A stretch of 6,568 bases of DNA from Bacillota bacterium (GCA_017547345.1 JAFYPY010000099.1:1-6568), one strand, 5' to 3'; shown: positions 1-5,552, counted from the first letter of the stretch. The notes: generated by a model not told the origin, from the letters alone. Program-made: numbers and translations.

Positions 1-546
1 TACTTCGATAACACCTGTTGCTGCCGCTATCAAGAATGTTCTCATAGGCTTCACTCCAATTGCAAGTAATGGAGCTATTATTACCATACCCTCAGGTATA
101 TTTTGTAACGCAATTCCCCCTGCCACAAGGAGAGCGTCAGCCACATTGTCAGTACCAAAGCTTACGCCCGCTGCAACTCCCTCAGGCAAATTATGAATAC
201 CAATAGCCACAACAAATAGCAAAACTTTATCAAGTTGACCGGAGTTTTCACCATCATCCATGCCTGCAATACCGTGCAAATGTGGAACGACTTTGTCCAG
301 TATGTTTAAGCAGAAAGCGCCACAAAAAATCCCGATTATAGTCACTACTAAAGCCATCGGTTTAGTGCCATACTCTAAAGATGGCATAACAAGCCCAATT
401 ACAGCAGCAGAAAGCATAACTCCGGCGGCAAAACCCATTATTATATCCGAAAACTTATGTGACATACCCTTAGTACAAAATCCTAGCAATGCACCCACTA
501 CCGTGGCGCCACCTACTCCCAAGGCTGTCAATAAAACTAACTGCAT
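1..546 (-). CDS. ZIP-family divalent metal transporter, N-terminal part (cut by window edge)
   Basis: Seen: an open frame of 182 codons runs from ATG at 546 to the left edge without a stop, so the C-terminal part lies outside. The protein begins MQLVLLTALGVGG and is very hydrophobic. It carries the two ZIP signatures: HNLPEG at residues 118-123 (TM4) and QNIPEG at 148-153 (TM5). In this family the His/Gln, Asn and Glu of these motifs form the binuclear metal site in the membrane. A loop with two His (PHLHG, 88-92) followed by an acidic stretch (MDDGE, 96-100) lies between TM3 and TM4, where ZIP proteins have their variable metal-binding loop. Start: AGGAGGA at 553-559, six bases before ATG. 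Known of the family: uptake of Zn2+, Fe2+ or Mn2+ into the cytoplasm; bacterial members include ZupT. The substrate cannot be told from sequence. It is divergent from thrH. Family very likely; subfamily not resolved. Confidence 0.93.
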   Translation of the reverse strand, partial: MQLVLLTALGVGGATVVGALLGFCTKGMSHKFSDIIMGFAAGVMLSAAVIGLVMPSLEYGTKPMALVVTIIGIFCGAFCLNILDKVVPHLHGIAGMDDGENSGQLDKVLLFVVAIGIHNLPEGVAAGVSFGTDNVADALLVAGGIALQNIPEGMVIIAPLLAIGVKPMRTFLIAAATGVIEV

Positions 547-572
547 AATATATCCTCCTATGTTCATTTCCA

Positions 573-581
573 ATTATACCA
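573..581 (-). promoter_or_regulatory. Extended -10 promoter of the ZIP transporter gene
   Basis: On the minus strand the sequence reads TGGTATAAT: a perfect TATAAT at 573-578 preceded by the extended -10 TG (580-581). No good -35 is seen at 16-18 bases; GATTAA at 595-600 (16-base spacer) is the nearest. An extended -10 can compensate for a weak -35. The start of transcription would be near 566, giving a leader of about 20 bases that contains the AGGAGGA ribosome binding site. Confidence 0.55.
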
Positions 582-613
582 CAATATGGTCTCTTTAATC
601 CACTAAATCCCCC

Positions 614-645
614 TTGTAAAAAGGTGGAAATTGAGCTAATATGAT
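614..645 (+). promoter_or_regulatory. Possible thrH promoter (weak match)
   Basis: The AT-rich stretch upstream of thrH holds TTGTAA (614-619) and, 17 bases on, TAATAT (637-642); the overlapping TATGAT (640-645) is a better -10 but with a 20-base spacer. Each hexamer except TATGAT matches only four of six consensus bases. TTGAGC (631-636) with TATTAA (653-658) is an equally weak alternative. A promoter must exist here because the upstream gene is divergent, but its exact place is uncertain. Confidence 0.3.
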
Positions 646-670
646 AGATAATTATTAAATTTCTATAGTA

Positions 671-678
671 AAGGTGGG
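671..678 (+). promoter_or_regulatory. Ribosome binding site that sets the thrH start
   Basis: AAGGTGGG ends seven bases before ATG at 686. An in-frame GTG at 674 would give a longer protein but lies inside this site and has no ribosome binding site of its own. Homologous ThrH proteins begin just before the LDLEG motif, which also agrees with 686. Confidence 0.85.
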
Positions 679-685
679 AATAAAT

Positions 686-1288
686 ATGTATTTAACTTGT
701 TTAGACTTAGAAGGCGTTCTAGTACCAGAAATTTGGGTTGAATTTGCAGAAGCGGTAGGAATCCCAGAATTAAAGAAAACGACTCGTGATGAGCCAGATT
801 ACGATAAGCTTATGGCTTATCGCTTAAATATTTTGAAAGAAAATGGATATGGACTTAAAGAAATTCAGGAGGTTATTGCAACTCTTGATCCACTTCCGGG
901 TGCAAAGGAATTCTTAGATACTCTTAGAGAAGAAGGTCAGGTAGTAATCATCAGTGATACATTCACTCAGTTTGCAATGCCCCTTATGAAAAAGTTGGGT
1001 TACCCTGCACTTTTCTGTAATGAATTAGTTGTTGCAGAAAACGGCGAAATCACAGGATATAGAATGCGTATCGACGATTCAAAATACAGCACTGTTAAGG
1101 CACTTCAAGCAGCAGGCTTTGAAACTATCGCATCCGGAGATAGCTTTAATGATTTGAGAATGATTAAAGCAAGTAAAGCCGGCTTCCTTTTCAGAAGTAC
1201 AGACGCCATCAAGGCTGATCATCCAGAAGTTCCAGCTTATGAAACATATGATGAATTATTAAACGCAATTAGAAATGTAATAAAATAA
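686..1288 (+). CDS. thrH: ThrH: phosphoserine phosphatase / homoserine phosphotransferase
   Basis: A 200-residue HAD-superfamily enzyme. Seen: motif I with LDLEGVLVPEIW (residues 6-17), where D7 would be the phosphorylated nucleophile and E9 replaces the usual second Asp, a mark of ThrH rather than SerB; motif II S90 in VVIISDTF; motif III K133 in DDSKYS; motif IV GDSFND (151-156) with metal ligands D152 and D156. The segment LPGAKEFLDTLRE matches the linker region of the family. By memory, the protein resembles Pseudomonas aeruginosa ThrH over its full length (about 205 residues). Known of that enzyme: it dephosphorylates phosphoserine and can pass the phosphate to homoserine, making O-phosphohomoserine, and it rescues thrB mutants. 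Inference: here it may supply the substrate for the ThrC encoded on the opposite strand 0.6 kb away. It is monocistronic, ending at a hairpin terminator. Family certain; whether it acts as SerB, as ThrB substitute or as both in this organism is open. Confidence 0.93.
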   Translation: MYLTCLDLEGVLVPEIWVEFAEAVGIPELKKTTRDEPDYDKLMAYRLNILKENGYGLKEIQEVIATLDPLPGAKEFLDTLREEGQVVIISDTFTQFAMPLMKKLGYPALFCNELVVAENGEITGYRMRIDDSKYSTVKALQAAGFETIASGDSFNDLRMIKASKAGFLFRSTDAIKADHPEVPAYETYDELLNAIRNVIK

Positions 1289-1294
1289 AAACAT

Positions 1295-1329
1295 AAGCCA
1301 GATAGATAACTATCTGGCTTTATTTTTTT
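1295..1329. terminator. Bidirectional Rho-independent terminator between thrH and the DUF3267 gene
   Basis: A perfect 11-bp stem (AAGCCAGATAG 1295-1305 with CTATCTGGCTT 1310-1320) closes a 4-base loop ATAA. On the plus strand it is followed by a T tract (1321-1329) and ends thrH. On the minus strand the same stem is followed by an A/T-rich tract reading GTTTTTATTTTATT (complement of 1279-1292) and ends the operon coming from the right. The minus-strand stop codon (1328-1330) overlaps the plus-strand T tract. Confidence 0.9.
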
Positions 1330-1924
1330 AGATTATTTTTCTATAAATATCCATAGCAACTCCGGTATCTTTTATCAATACTTCCTTCGGCATAGATACA
1401 ATGCGGCATGTCACATATAAATCACCTGCAGCTCCTGTAATATTAAAAATCTGTATCATATAAAGGTACCAATAATACTGTGGCAAGATGTCGTTTAACC
1501 ATAGGCAAAGTATTGCTCCACAAATCACTATGGGTGAAAGAGCGATTACAACATAAGGCCATTTCTTAAAGTACCATGTGCTTCCCGCATATGCCATGCC
1601 CTTGCTAAGTTTAAGCCCAAAACTAGGAGTCTCGCCTGTGAAAAGTTTAATGAATATACCGTGTATTCCCTCGTGCAATATAATGTACACAATCATACCA
1701 ATGGCAGATGCCAATAGGCAAAAGAAGATTCGCCACAATTCCATCTCAAAAGACGCCACAAAAGAGTGTCCTATGAGGCCATATATAATCATCACTACTA
1801 GCGCAACTATAGACCATATTAAAATGGATTTAAGTGCCTTGTTATCTCTTGCTAAATCTATTCTTTCGTACAAATCATAATGGGCAGGTAGAAATTCTAC
1901 CGCCCATTTAGTTTCTTTGCCCAT
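1328..1924 (-). CDS. DUF3267-type integral membrane zincin-like protein
   Basis: 198 residues. Seen: a short charged N-terminus (1-32), hydrophobic segments at about 33-52, 63-83, 122-142 and 150-166, and an HEGIH motif (84-88, the HExxH zinc-metalloprotease signature) at the end of the second segment. An invariant-looking GDLY (167-170) near the last segment could give a third, acidic metal ligand (D168), as in site-2-protease-like membrane enzymes. Together with ALSPIVI (128-134) this architecture fits the DUF3267 'putative zincin peptidase' family. No substrate is known to me for this family and proteolytic activity is inferred from the motif only. The ATG overlaps the thrC stop by one base (TAATG), and GGAG at 1932-1935, inside the end of thrC, is the ribosome binding site, so translation is probably coupled. 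Last gene of the YczE-like/thrC operon. Family assignment good, function unknown. Confidence 0.8.
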   Translation of the reverse strand: MGKETKWAVEFLPAHYDLYERIDLARDNKALKSILIWSIVALVVMIIYGLIGHSFVASFEMELWRIFFCLLASAIGMIVYIILHEGIHGIFIKLFTGETPSFGLKLSKGMAYAGSTWYFKKWPYVVIALSPIVICGAILCLWLNDILPQYYWYLYMIQIFNITGAAGDLYVTCRIVSMPKEVLIKDTGVAMDIYRKII

Positions 1925-3429
1925 TATATTGCTCCAAAAACAACTTCAGCCATTGCATCCTTAGTACACACATTATTGTGAACTATAGGCTTTAATTCAA
2001 GGTCTTTTAGCCCTGTAGGAACTTTAATTCCTGACTCAATGGCAAGAGCCTTTACATAGTCAAAACCTGTAACAGTTTCCCCGGCCTTTGCAAGTACTCT
2101 AACCTTGTTTTCATCAAGGCCCACAGCCTTTGCAACGCTTTCTGCAAACTTATATGCAGATGCCGTTGATGCTATTATAGTTGGGGTCTTGTCGCCTGTT
2201 TCTGCTACATAATCTTCATATACCTTGTATGCAACTGCTGTATGAGTATCTGTTAAGTAGTTTTCTTCTTCCCAGAGTTTTTTGATGGTCTCAAGGGTTT
2301 CCTCTTCAGTACAGAATCCACCATAAAAGTCTGCTAAGCCTGCTTTAACAACATCAGATACTTCATAAACCTTCTCAGTATCAAGGGCCTTCATCCAACT
2401 AGAAACAGCCTCTCCATCTCTTTCTGCAAGAAGATAGATTAGTCTTTCTAGATTACTTGAAATTAGGATGTCCATTGATGGTGAATTTGTAAGGTGGAAA
2501 TCTCTTCGTGCATCATATATTCCAGTGCGTATGAAATCAGTTAGAACTTTGTTTTCGTTAGAAGCACAGATAAACCTGCCCATAGGGATTCCCATTTTGC
2601 AAGCAAGGTAAGCGGCTAAGATATTCCCAAAGTTTCCTGTTGGAACAACCACATTCATTGCTTCTCCCTTGTTCAATGCTCCCTCTTCTACTAACTTAAC
2701 ATAGCTATAAACATAATATGCAACCTGTGGCACAAGTCTGCCTATGTTGATGGAGTTTGCGGAGGAAAGCTTTATTCCCTTGGCTGCAAGTTTTTCTTTC
2801 ATCTCATCGTCGGCAAAAATCTTTTTTACCCCTGTCTGAGCATCATCGAAGTTTCCTTTGATGGCAAATACATGCGTATTTGATTCCGCCTGAGAAACCA
2901 TCTGTCTTTCTTGTACCTGGCTTACACCACCAGCAGGATAGAAAACGACAATCTCTGTTCCTTCAACTCCGGCAAAACCTTCTAATGCGGCCTTACCTGT
3001 GTCCCCTGAAGTCGCAGTCAAAATGCAAATTTTATCAGTTTCTCCTTCTTTGCGACAAGCAGTTGTCATTAAATAAGGTAAAATAGATAATGCCATATCC
3101 TTAAAGGCTGCAGTCTTACCGTGATAAAGTTCAAGGAAATATGCTCCGCCAGCCTTAACTACAGGAGCAATTTCAGGTGCTTCAAACTTGCTATCGTATG
3201 CGCCATTTATGCAATATAACATTTCTTCTTCCGTATATTCATCAAAGAAGGCATGCATAACCGCTTTTGCAATCTGCTGATAAGTCATGCCCTTCATTTC
3301 TTCTATTGTTAATGGAAGTTTGGGAATTTCTGTTGGCACATATAACCCCTTATCCTCTGCAATACCGCGAATAATTGCCTTTGTGCTTGTTTGATAATTC
3401 TTGCTTCCTCTTGTACTTTCGTATCTCAT
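1924..3429 (-). CDS. thrC: Threonine synthase
   Basis: 501 residues, cytoplasmic PLP enzyme converting O-phospho-L-homoserine and water to L-threonine and phosphate, the last step of threonine synthesis. Seen: N-terminal segment with MRYESTRG and the family's GLYVP (28-32); PLP lysine K110 in HGKTAAFKDMALS (103-115); SGDTGKAA (141-148); the phosphate-binding loop PTGNFGN (263-269); DTHTAVA (394-400) and STASAYKF (421-428). The length (about 500) and the N-terminal domain place it with the longer E. coli/yeast-type threonine synthases, not the shorter plant/Bacillus type. Start: GGGAGG at 3440-3445, ten bases before ATG, lying within the end of the preceding gene. Its ATG directly follows that gene's TAA with no gap, and its own TAA overlaps the next ATG, so it is the centre of a translationally coupled trio. 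No homoserine kinase (thrB) or homoserine dehydrogenase (hom) is next to it; the convergent thrH may serve instead of thrB. Confidence 0.97.
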   Translation of the reverse strand: MRYESTRGSKNYQTSTKAIIRGIAEDKGLYVPTEIPKLPLTIEEMKGMTYQQIAKAVMHAFFDEYTEEEMLYCINGAYDSKFEAPEIAPVVKAGGAYFLELYHGKTAAFKDMALSILPYLMTTACRKEGETDKICILTATSGDTGKAALEGFAGVEGTEIVVFYPAGGVSQVQERQMVSQAESNTHVFAIKGNFDDAQTGVKKIFADDEMKEKLAAKGIKLSSANSINIGRLVPQVAYYVYSYVKLVEEGALNKGEAMNVVVPTGNFGNILAAYLACKMGIPMGRFICASNENKVLTDFIRTGIYDARRDFHLTNSPSMDILISSNLERLIYLLAERDGEAVSSWMKALDTEKVYEVSDVVKAGLADFYGGFCTEEETLETIKKLWEEENYLTDTHTAVAYKVYEDYVAETGDKTPTIIASTASAYKFAESVAKAVGLDENKVRVLAKAGETVTGFDYVKALAIESGIKVPTGLKDLELKPIVHNNVCTKDAMAEVVFGAI

Positions 3430-4086
3430 TTATTTAAAGCCTCCCAGTATATGATTAATAGTATCTATGAAATTTTCATGTTTGACACTCTTGATATCAA
3501 ACTTCAAAATTCTAAAAGTATATTCCATTATCGTACCCATTCCAAAGACCGAAATTAAAGTACCTACGCCTACTTTTGCACCCATTATGTAACCAAAGAA
3601 AATAACAGTAATCTCTATAAGCCATCTTACTGCACCTATTGGAAACTTATTTAGTCTTCGCCCTATGGCAACCATTAGTGAGTCCCTTGGTCCTGCTCCT
3701 AAGCCTACCTTTACATAAAAACAAGTGCCTACAGAAAGAACTACTTGTCCAGCGAACAACAGACAAACTCCTAAAGCAAAGTTGTCAAGCTTAGGAATCA
3801 AATCGATGTAATTGAAAAAGTCAATAAACTTGCCAACAAACATCGCATTACAAAGAGTTCCAACTCCTATTTTTTCTTTTAATATTAAATCTACAATAAT
3901 GACTATCAGGCCTACAGAAACAACAATGTTTCCATACATGAACCCGGTCTTATACATAACACCTGTTTGAAAACACTCCCAAGGTGCCAGTCCAACATTG
4001 GCCTGTATGCCCATGTAAGACCCAAGTGCACACAAAAAAAGAGCGAAAACCAGCTTTGGTAACCTCTTAAAATAACTGCTTTCCAT
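3430..4086 (-). CDS. YczE/YitT-like integral membrane protein
   Basis: 218 residues from ATG at 4086, about six hydrophobic segments (roughly residues 11-29, 52-70, 74-92, 103-125, 152-170, 174-192). It matches by pattern the YczE/YyaS/YitT family of small membrane proteins. The two halves look alike: VGLAPWECFQTGV (31-43) against VGLGAGPRDSLMV (127-139), and KIGVGTL (72-78) against KVGVGTL (171-177). This suggests an internal duplication with about three membrane segments per half. Family function is not established; a transport role is only a guess. First gene of the operon with thrC; its TAA is directly followed by the thrC ATG. Start choice: an in-frame ATG at 4104 has no ribosome binding site, while AAGGAA (4093-4098) sits six bases before 4086. 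No signal peptide other than the first membrane segment is seen. Confidence 0.82.
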   Translation of the reverse strand: MESSYFKRLPKLVFALFLCALGSYMGIQANVGLAPWECFQTGVMYKTGFMYGNIVVSVGLIVIIVDLILKEKIGVGTLCNAMFVGKFIDFFNYIDLIPKLDNFALGVCLLFAGQVVLSVGTCFYVKVGLGAGPRDSLMVAIGRRLNKFPIGAVRWLIEITVIFFGYIMGAKVGVGTLISVFGMGTIMEYTFRILKFDIKSVKHENFIDTINHILGGFK

Positions 4087-4092
4087 GTCCGT

Positions 4093-4098
4093 TTCCTT
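4093..4098 (-). promoter_or_regulatory. Ribosome binding site that sets the YczE-like start
   Basis: AAGGAA on the minus strand ends six bases before ATG at 4086. The upstream ATG at 4104 is preceded only by A/T-rich sequence, so the extra six residues of the longer form are probably not translated. Confidence 0.65.
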
Positions 4099-4126
4099 AA
4101 GCATAATGAAAATAATACTACTTAAG

Positions 4127-4154
4127 TTTACAATGTTAATGGCTTTATTGTCAA
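4127..4154 (-). promoter_or_regulatory. Promoter of the YczE-like/thrC/DUF3267 operon
   Basis: Minus strand: a perfect -35 TTGACA (4149-4154), a 16-base spacer, and TGTAAA (4127-4132), which matches four of six -10 bases. Transcription would begin near 4120, giving a leader of about 34 bases with no room for a riboswitch or leader peptide attenuator. TATTAT at 4112-4117 is another -10-like hexamer but has no -35 at suitable spacing. An 8-bp palindrome ACTTAAGT (4120-4127) covers the expected start point. Confidence 0.55.
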
Positions 4155-4183
4155 CATACTTTACTGTAATAAATCAATAAGTA

Positions 4184-4213
4184 ACAATAAAAAAGCCCCT
4201 CACAAGAGGGGCT
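4184..4213 (-). terminator. Rho-independent terminator of rbr
   Basis: A perfect 8-bp GC-rich stem (AGCCCCTC 4194-4201 with GAGGGGCT 4206-4213), loop ACAA on the plus strand. Read on the minus strand it is followed by TTTTTTATTG (4184-4193). It begins 16 bases after the rbr stop. No T tract follows on the plus strand, so it works leftward only, separating rbr from the thrC operon promoter. Confidence 0.92.
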
Positions 4214-4229
4214 AAAGATTCCTAAAATA

Positions 4230-4766
4230 TTAATAGTTTTCTTCTCTTACTTCGAAGAAGCTCTGTGGGTGTACGCATACTGGGCATACTTCTGGAGCCT
4301 TCTTGCCGATTACTAAGTGACCGCAGTTTCTGCATTCCCACATAGTTTCATCAGCCTTTTCGAAAACTTTCTTCATTTCTACGTTGTTAAGAAGCTTTCT
4401 GTATCTGTCTTCGTGAGCCTTTTCGATTTTAGCTACTTCTGCAAACTGGAATGCTAGAGCATCAAAGCCTTCTTCTTTTGCTTCTTCAGCAAACTGAGCG
4501 TACATTTCAGTCCATTCGTAGTTTTCGCCTTCTGCTGCATGTAATAAGTTCTGAGCTGTATCGCCTAATTCACCTAAAGCCTTGAACCATAACTTAGCAT
4601 GTTCCTTTTCGTTATCAGCTGTCTTCTGGAAAATAGCTGCAATCTGTTCATATCCTTCCTTCTTTGCTACGCTTGCAAAGTAAGTGTACTTGTTTCTAGC
4701 CTGAGACTCACCAGCAAATGCTGTCATTAAGTTCTGTTCTGTCTTTGTTCCTTTTAAGCTTTTCAT
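4230..4766 (-). CDS. rbr: Rubrerythrin
   Basis: 178 residues, cytoplasmic, non-haem diiron peroxidase that reduces H2O2 to water in anaerobes. Seen: an N-terminal ferritin-like four-helix domain (about 1-138) with carboxylate/His ligand candidates E20 ([12 protein letters not shown]), E53 and H56 (DNEKEHAK), E94 ([10 protein letters not shown]), E115 and H118 (EKAHEDRY); then a C-terminal rubredoxin-like domain with C145xxC148 and C161xxC164, which binds one Fe(SCys)4. Domain order and length are those of classical rubrerythrin (about 180-190 residues). Start 4766 is chosen over ATG at 4781 because GGAGGAG (4773-4779) lies six bases before it and the upstream ATG falls within that leader. It follows hrb by 34 bases and ends at a strong terminator. 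hrb, a flavin/rubredoxin fusion, is a natural electron donor candidate. Possible own promoter in the spacer. Confidence 0.97.
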   Translation of the reverse strand: MKSLKGTKTEQNLMTAFAGESQARNKYTYFASVAKKEGYEQIAAIFQKTADNEKEHAKLWFKALGELGDTAQNLLHAAEGENYEWTEMYAQFAEEAKEEGFDALAFQFAEVAKIEKAHEDRYRKLLNNVEMKKVFEKADETMWECRNCGHLVIGKKAPEVCPVCVHPQSFFEVREENY

Positions 4767-4772
4767 TTTAAT

Positions 4773-4779
4773 CTCCTCC
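4773..4779 (-). promoter_or_regulatory. Ribosome binding site that sets the rbr start
   Basis: GGAGGAG on the minus strand lies six bases before ATG at 4766, a near-ideal site. The longer frame from 4781 would begin upstream of this site and add MEEIK, residues encoded by the ribosome binding site itself. Confidence 0.9.
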
Positions 4780-4790
4780 ATAATTAAAAA

Positions 4791-4820
4791 ATTATTTTTT
4801 TTATAATTCTATTTTTTCAA
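4791..4820 (-). promoter_or_regulatory. Possible internal promoter of rbr
   Basis: Minus strand: TTGAAA (4815-4820, overlapping the last codons of hrb), an 18-base spacer, then AATAAT (4791-4796), five of six -10 bases. It would start transcription near 4784 with a leader of about 18 bases that still holds the GGAGGAG site. The region is almost pure A/T, so chance matches are likely. It would let rbr be made independently of hrb. Confidence 0.35.
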
Positions 4821-5409
4821 AATCCTCTGCACCATGCTTACATAATGGGCAAACAAAATCTTCTGGCAGTGGATCTCCTTCATAAACATATCCACAAATC
4901 TTACAACGCCATCCACCCTTTTCTTCTTTTGGTGGCTGAGGTTTAACATGCTTATGGTAATAAGCATATGTTAAAGATTCTTCATCAGAAAGTACATCCA
5001 TATCAGTTACCTTAGCAAAGAATGTTGTGTGCGTGCCAAGATCAACGGTCTGGAAAACTTCTGCGCTAATGTACGCATTAGTGTTATTTGCTATATATAG
5101 TATACCATTTTCACTACGTTTTGAACCGTCAAAACCCTCAAATTTGTCTACATCTTTTCCGCTTTGGAAGCCAAAACGCTTAAATAGTTCAAAATCTGCG
5201 GATGTAGAAAGCATTGATACATTAAACTTTCCTGTTCTTGCAATCATATCGTGAGTATAATTTTGTTTGTTGACTGTGATAGATACAGCGTTAGGTGTTG
5301 ATGTAACCTGCAACAAAGTGTTTACTATACACCCGTTGTCTTTGTCGCCTTCTCTTGCTGTCAATACATACAATCCATAGCTAATGTTAAACATTGCCTT
5401 GCTGTTCAT
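4801..5409 (-). CDS. hrb: High-molecular-weight rubredoxin: FMN flavin-reductase domain fused to rubredoxin
   Basis: 202 residues, cytoplasmic redox protein. Seen: an N-terminal flavin reductase-like (FMN-binding split-barrel) domain, residues about 5-155, with GLYVLTAR (12-19) and [16 protein letters not shown] (35-50), the usual flavin-binding stretch; a short proline/lysine linker ([10 protein letters not shown], 157-166); and a C-terminal rubredoxin domain with C169xxC172GYVY and C187PLC190. Known: the Moorella thermoacetica protein with this fusion (Hrb) passes electrons from NAD(P)H to a flavodiiron protein that reduces NO or O2; other rubredoxins feed rubrerythrin. No flavodiiron gene is in the window, so rubrerythrin next door is the visible partner. 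Start 5409: AGGAGG at 5416-5421, six bases upstream. A longer frame to 5493 would cover the promoter and is rejected. The loose match of the symbol rests on domain architecture only. Confidence 0.9.
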   Translation of the reverse strand: MNSKAMFNISYGLYVLTAREGDKDNGCIVNTLLQVTSTPNAVSITVNKQNYTHDMIARTGKFNVSMLSTSADFELFKRFGFQSGKDVDKFEGFDGSKRSENGILYIANNTNAYISAEVFQTVDLGTHTTFFAKVTDMDVLSDEESLTYAYYHKHVKPQPPKEEKGGWRCKICGYVYEGDPLPEDFVCPLCKHGAEDFEKIEL

Positions 5410-5415
5410 AAGATA

Positions 5416-5421
5416 CCTCCT
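5416..5421 (-). promoter_or_regulatory. Ribosome binding site that sets the hrb start
   Basis: A perfect AGGAGG on the minus strand, six bases before ATG at 5409. The 28 residues added by the longer frame from 5493 would be encoded by promoter and leader sequence and do not resemble the family's N-terminus. Confidence 0.92.
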
Positions 5422-5464
5422 ACTATTTGCAATATCTGCTAAGTATATGTCTAGTTTATCACAT

Positions 5465-5493
5465 TTTATATAAATTAGGTAATTTTTTTTCAA
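5465..5493 (-). promoter_or_regulatory. Promoter of the hrb-rbr operon
   Basis: Minus strand: TTGAAA (5488-5493), exactly 17 bases, then TATAAA (5465-5470), each five of six consensus bases. Expected start of transcription near 5458, leader about 49 bases. A second -10-like TATACT (5442-5447) lies nearer the gene but has no -35. A 10-bp palindrome TTTATATAAA (5465-5474) covers the -10. Confidence 0.65.
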
Positions 5494-5510
5494 GATTTTG
5501 TTGTAGAAAA

Positions 5511-5525
5511 TATATGTTACATATA
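5511..5525. promoter_or_regulatory. 15-bp perfect palindrome, candidate operator of hrb-rbr
   Basis: TATATGT-T-ACATATA, a perfect inverted repeat with 7-base arms and a 1-base centre. Its centre (5518) lies about 60 bases upstream of the predicted hrb transcription start, just outside the -35. The identical half-site TATATGT occurs again at 5444-5450, in the hrb leader. The 7-1-7 geometry is that of Fur/PerR-type boxes but the bases do not match the PerR consensus TTATAATnATTATAA. No regulator gene is in the window. Its AT richness means chance is possible. Confidence 0.4.
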
Positions 5526-5552
5526 AAAAAGGACTCCTCCTTTGAGGAGTTC
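5525..5552 (-). terminator. Rho-independent terminator of pyruvate carboxylase gene
   Basis: A 9-bp stem (GGACTCCTC 5531-5539 with GAGGAGTTC 5544-5552, one G-T pair) closing a 4-base loop. On the minus strand TTTTTT (5525-5530) follows, ending transcription that comes from pyc, whose stop is 23 bases before the stem. The plus strand also has a long T tract (5553-5566), so it would block rightward read-through too, though no plus-strand gene precedes it. Confidence 0.9.

Noticed and set aside
577..591. ACCACAATATGGT imperfect inverted repeat in the ZIP promoter as a metal-regulator operator
   Set aside because: Arms are only 4 bases and match no Zur, Fur or MntR consensus I know; too short to support.
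260..598. 112-codon plus-strand open frame
   Set aside because: It lies antisense to the ZIP transporter gene, whose minus-strand frame has clear HNLPEG and QNIPEG motifs and a good ribosome binding site; the plus frame has no recognisable domain.
1578..1880. 100-codon plus-strand open frame
   Set aside because: Antisense shadow of the DUF3267 gene, without ribosome binding site or domain.
4087..4190. Riboswitch, T-box or attenuator before the thrC operon
   Set aside because: With the predicted promoter the leader is only about 34 bases, and no leader peptide rich in Thr/Ile codons or paired terminator/antiterminator is seen; the hairpin at 4194-4213 belongs to rbr.
4787..4808. PerR-box-like A/T repeats before rbr
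   Set aside because: The arms are 6 bases with 4- or 7-base centres, not the 7-1-7 layout of TTATAATnATTATAA; I do not call a PerR site.
5410..5493. N-terminal extension of hrb (28 extra residues)
   Set aside because: This stretch contains the TTGAAA/TATAAA promoter and the AGGAGG site for ATG 5409; the extension has no family similarity.
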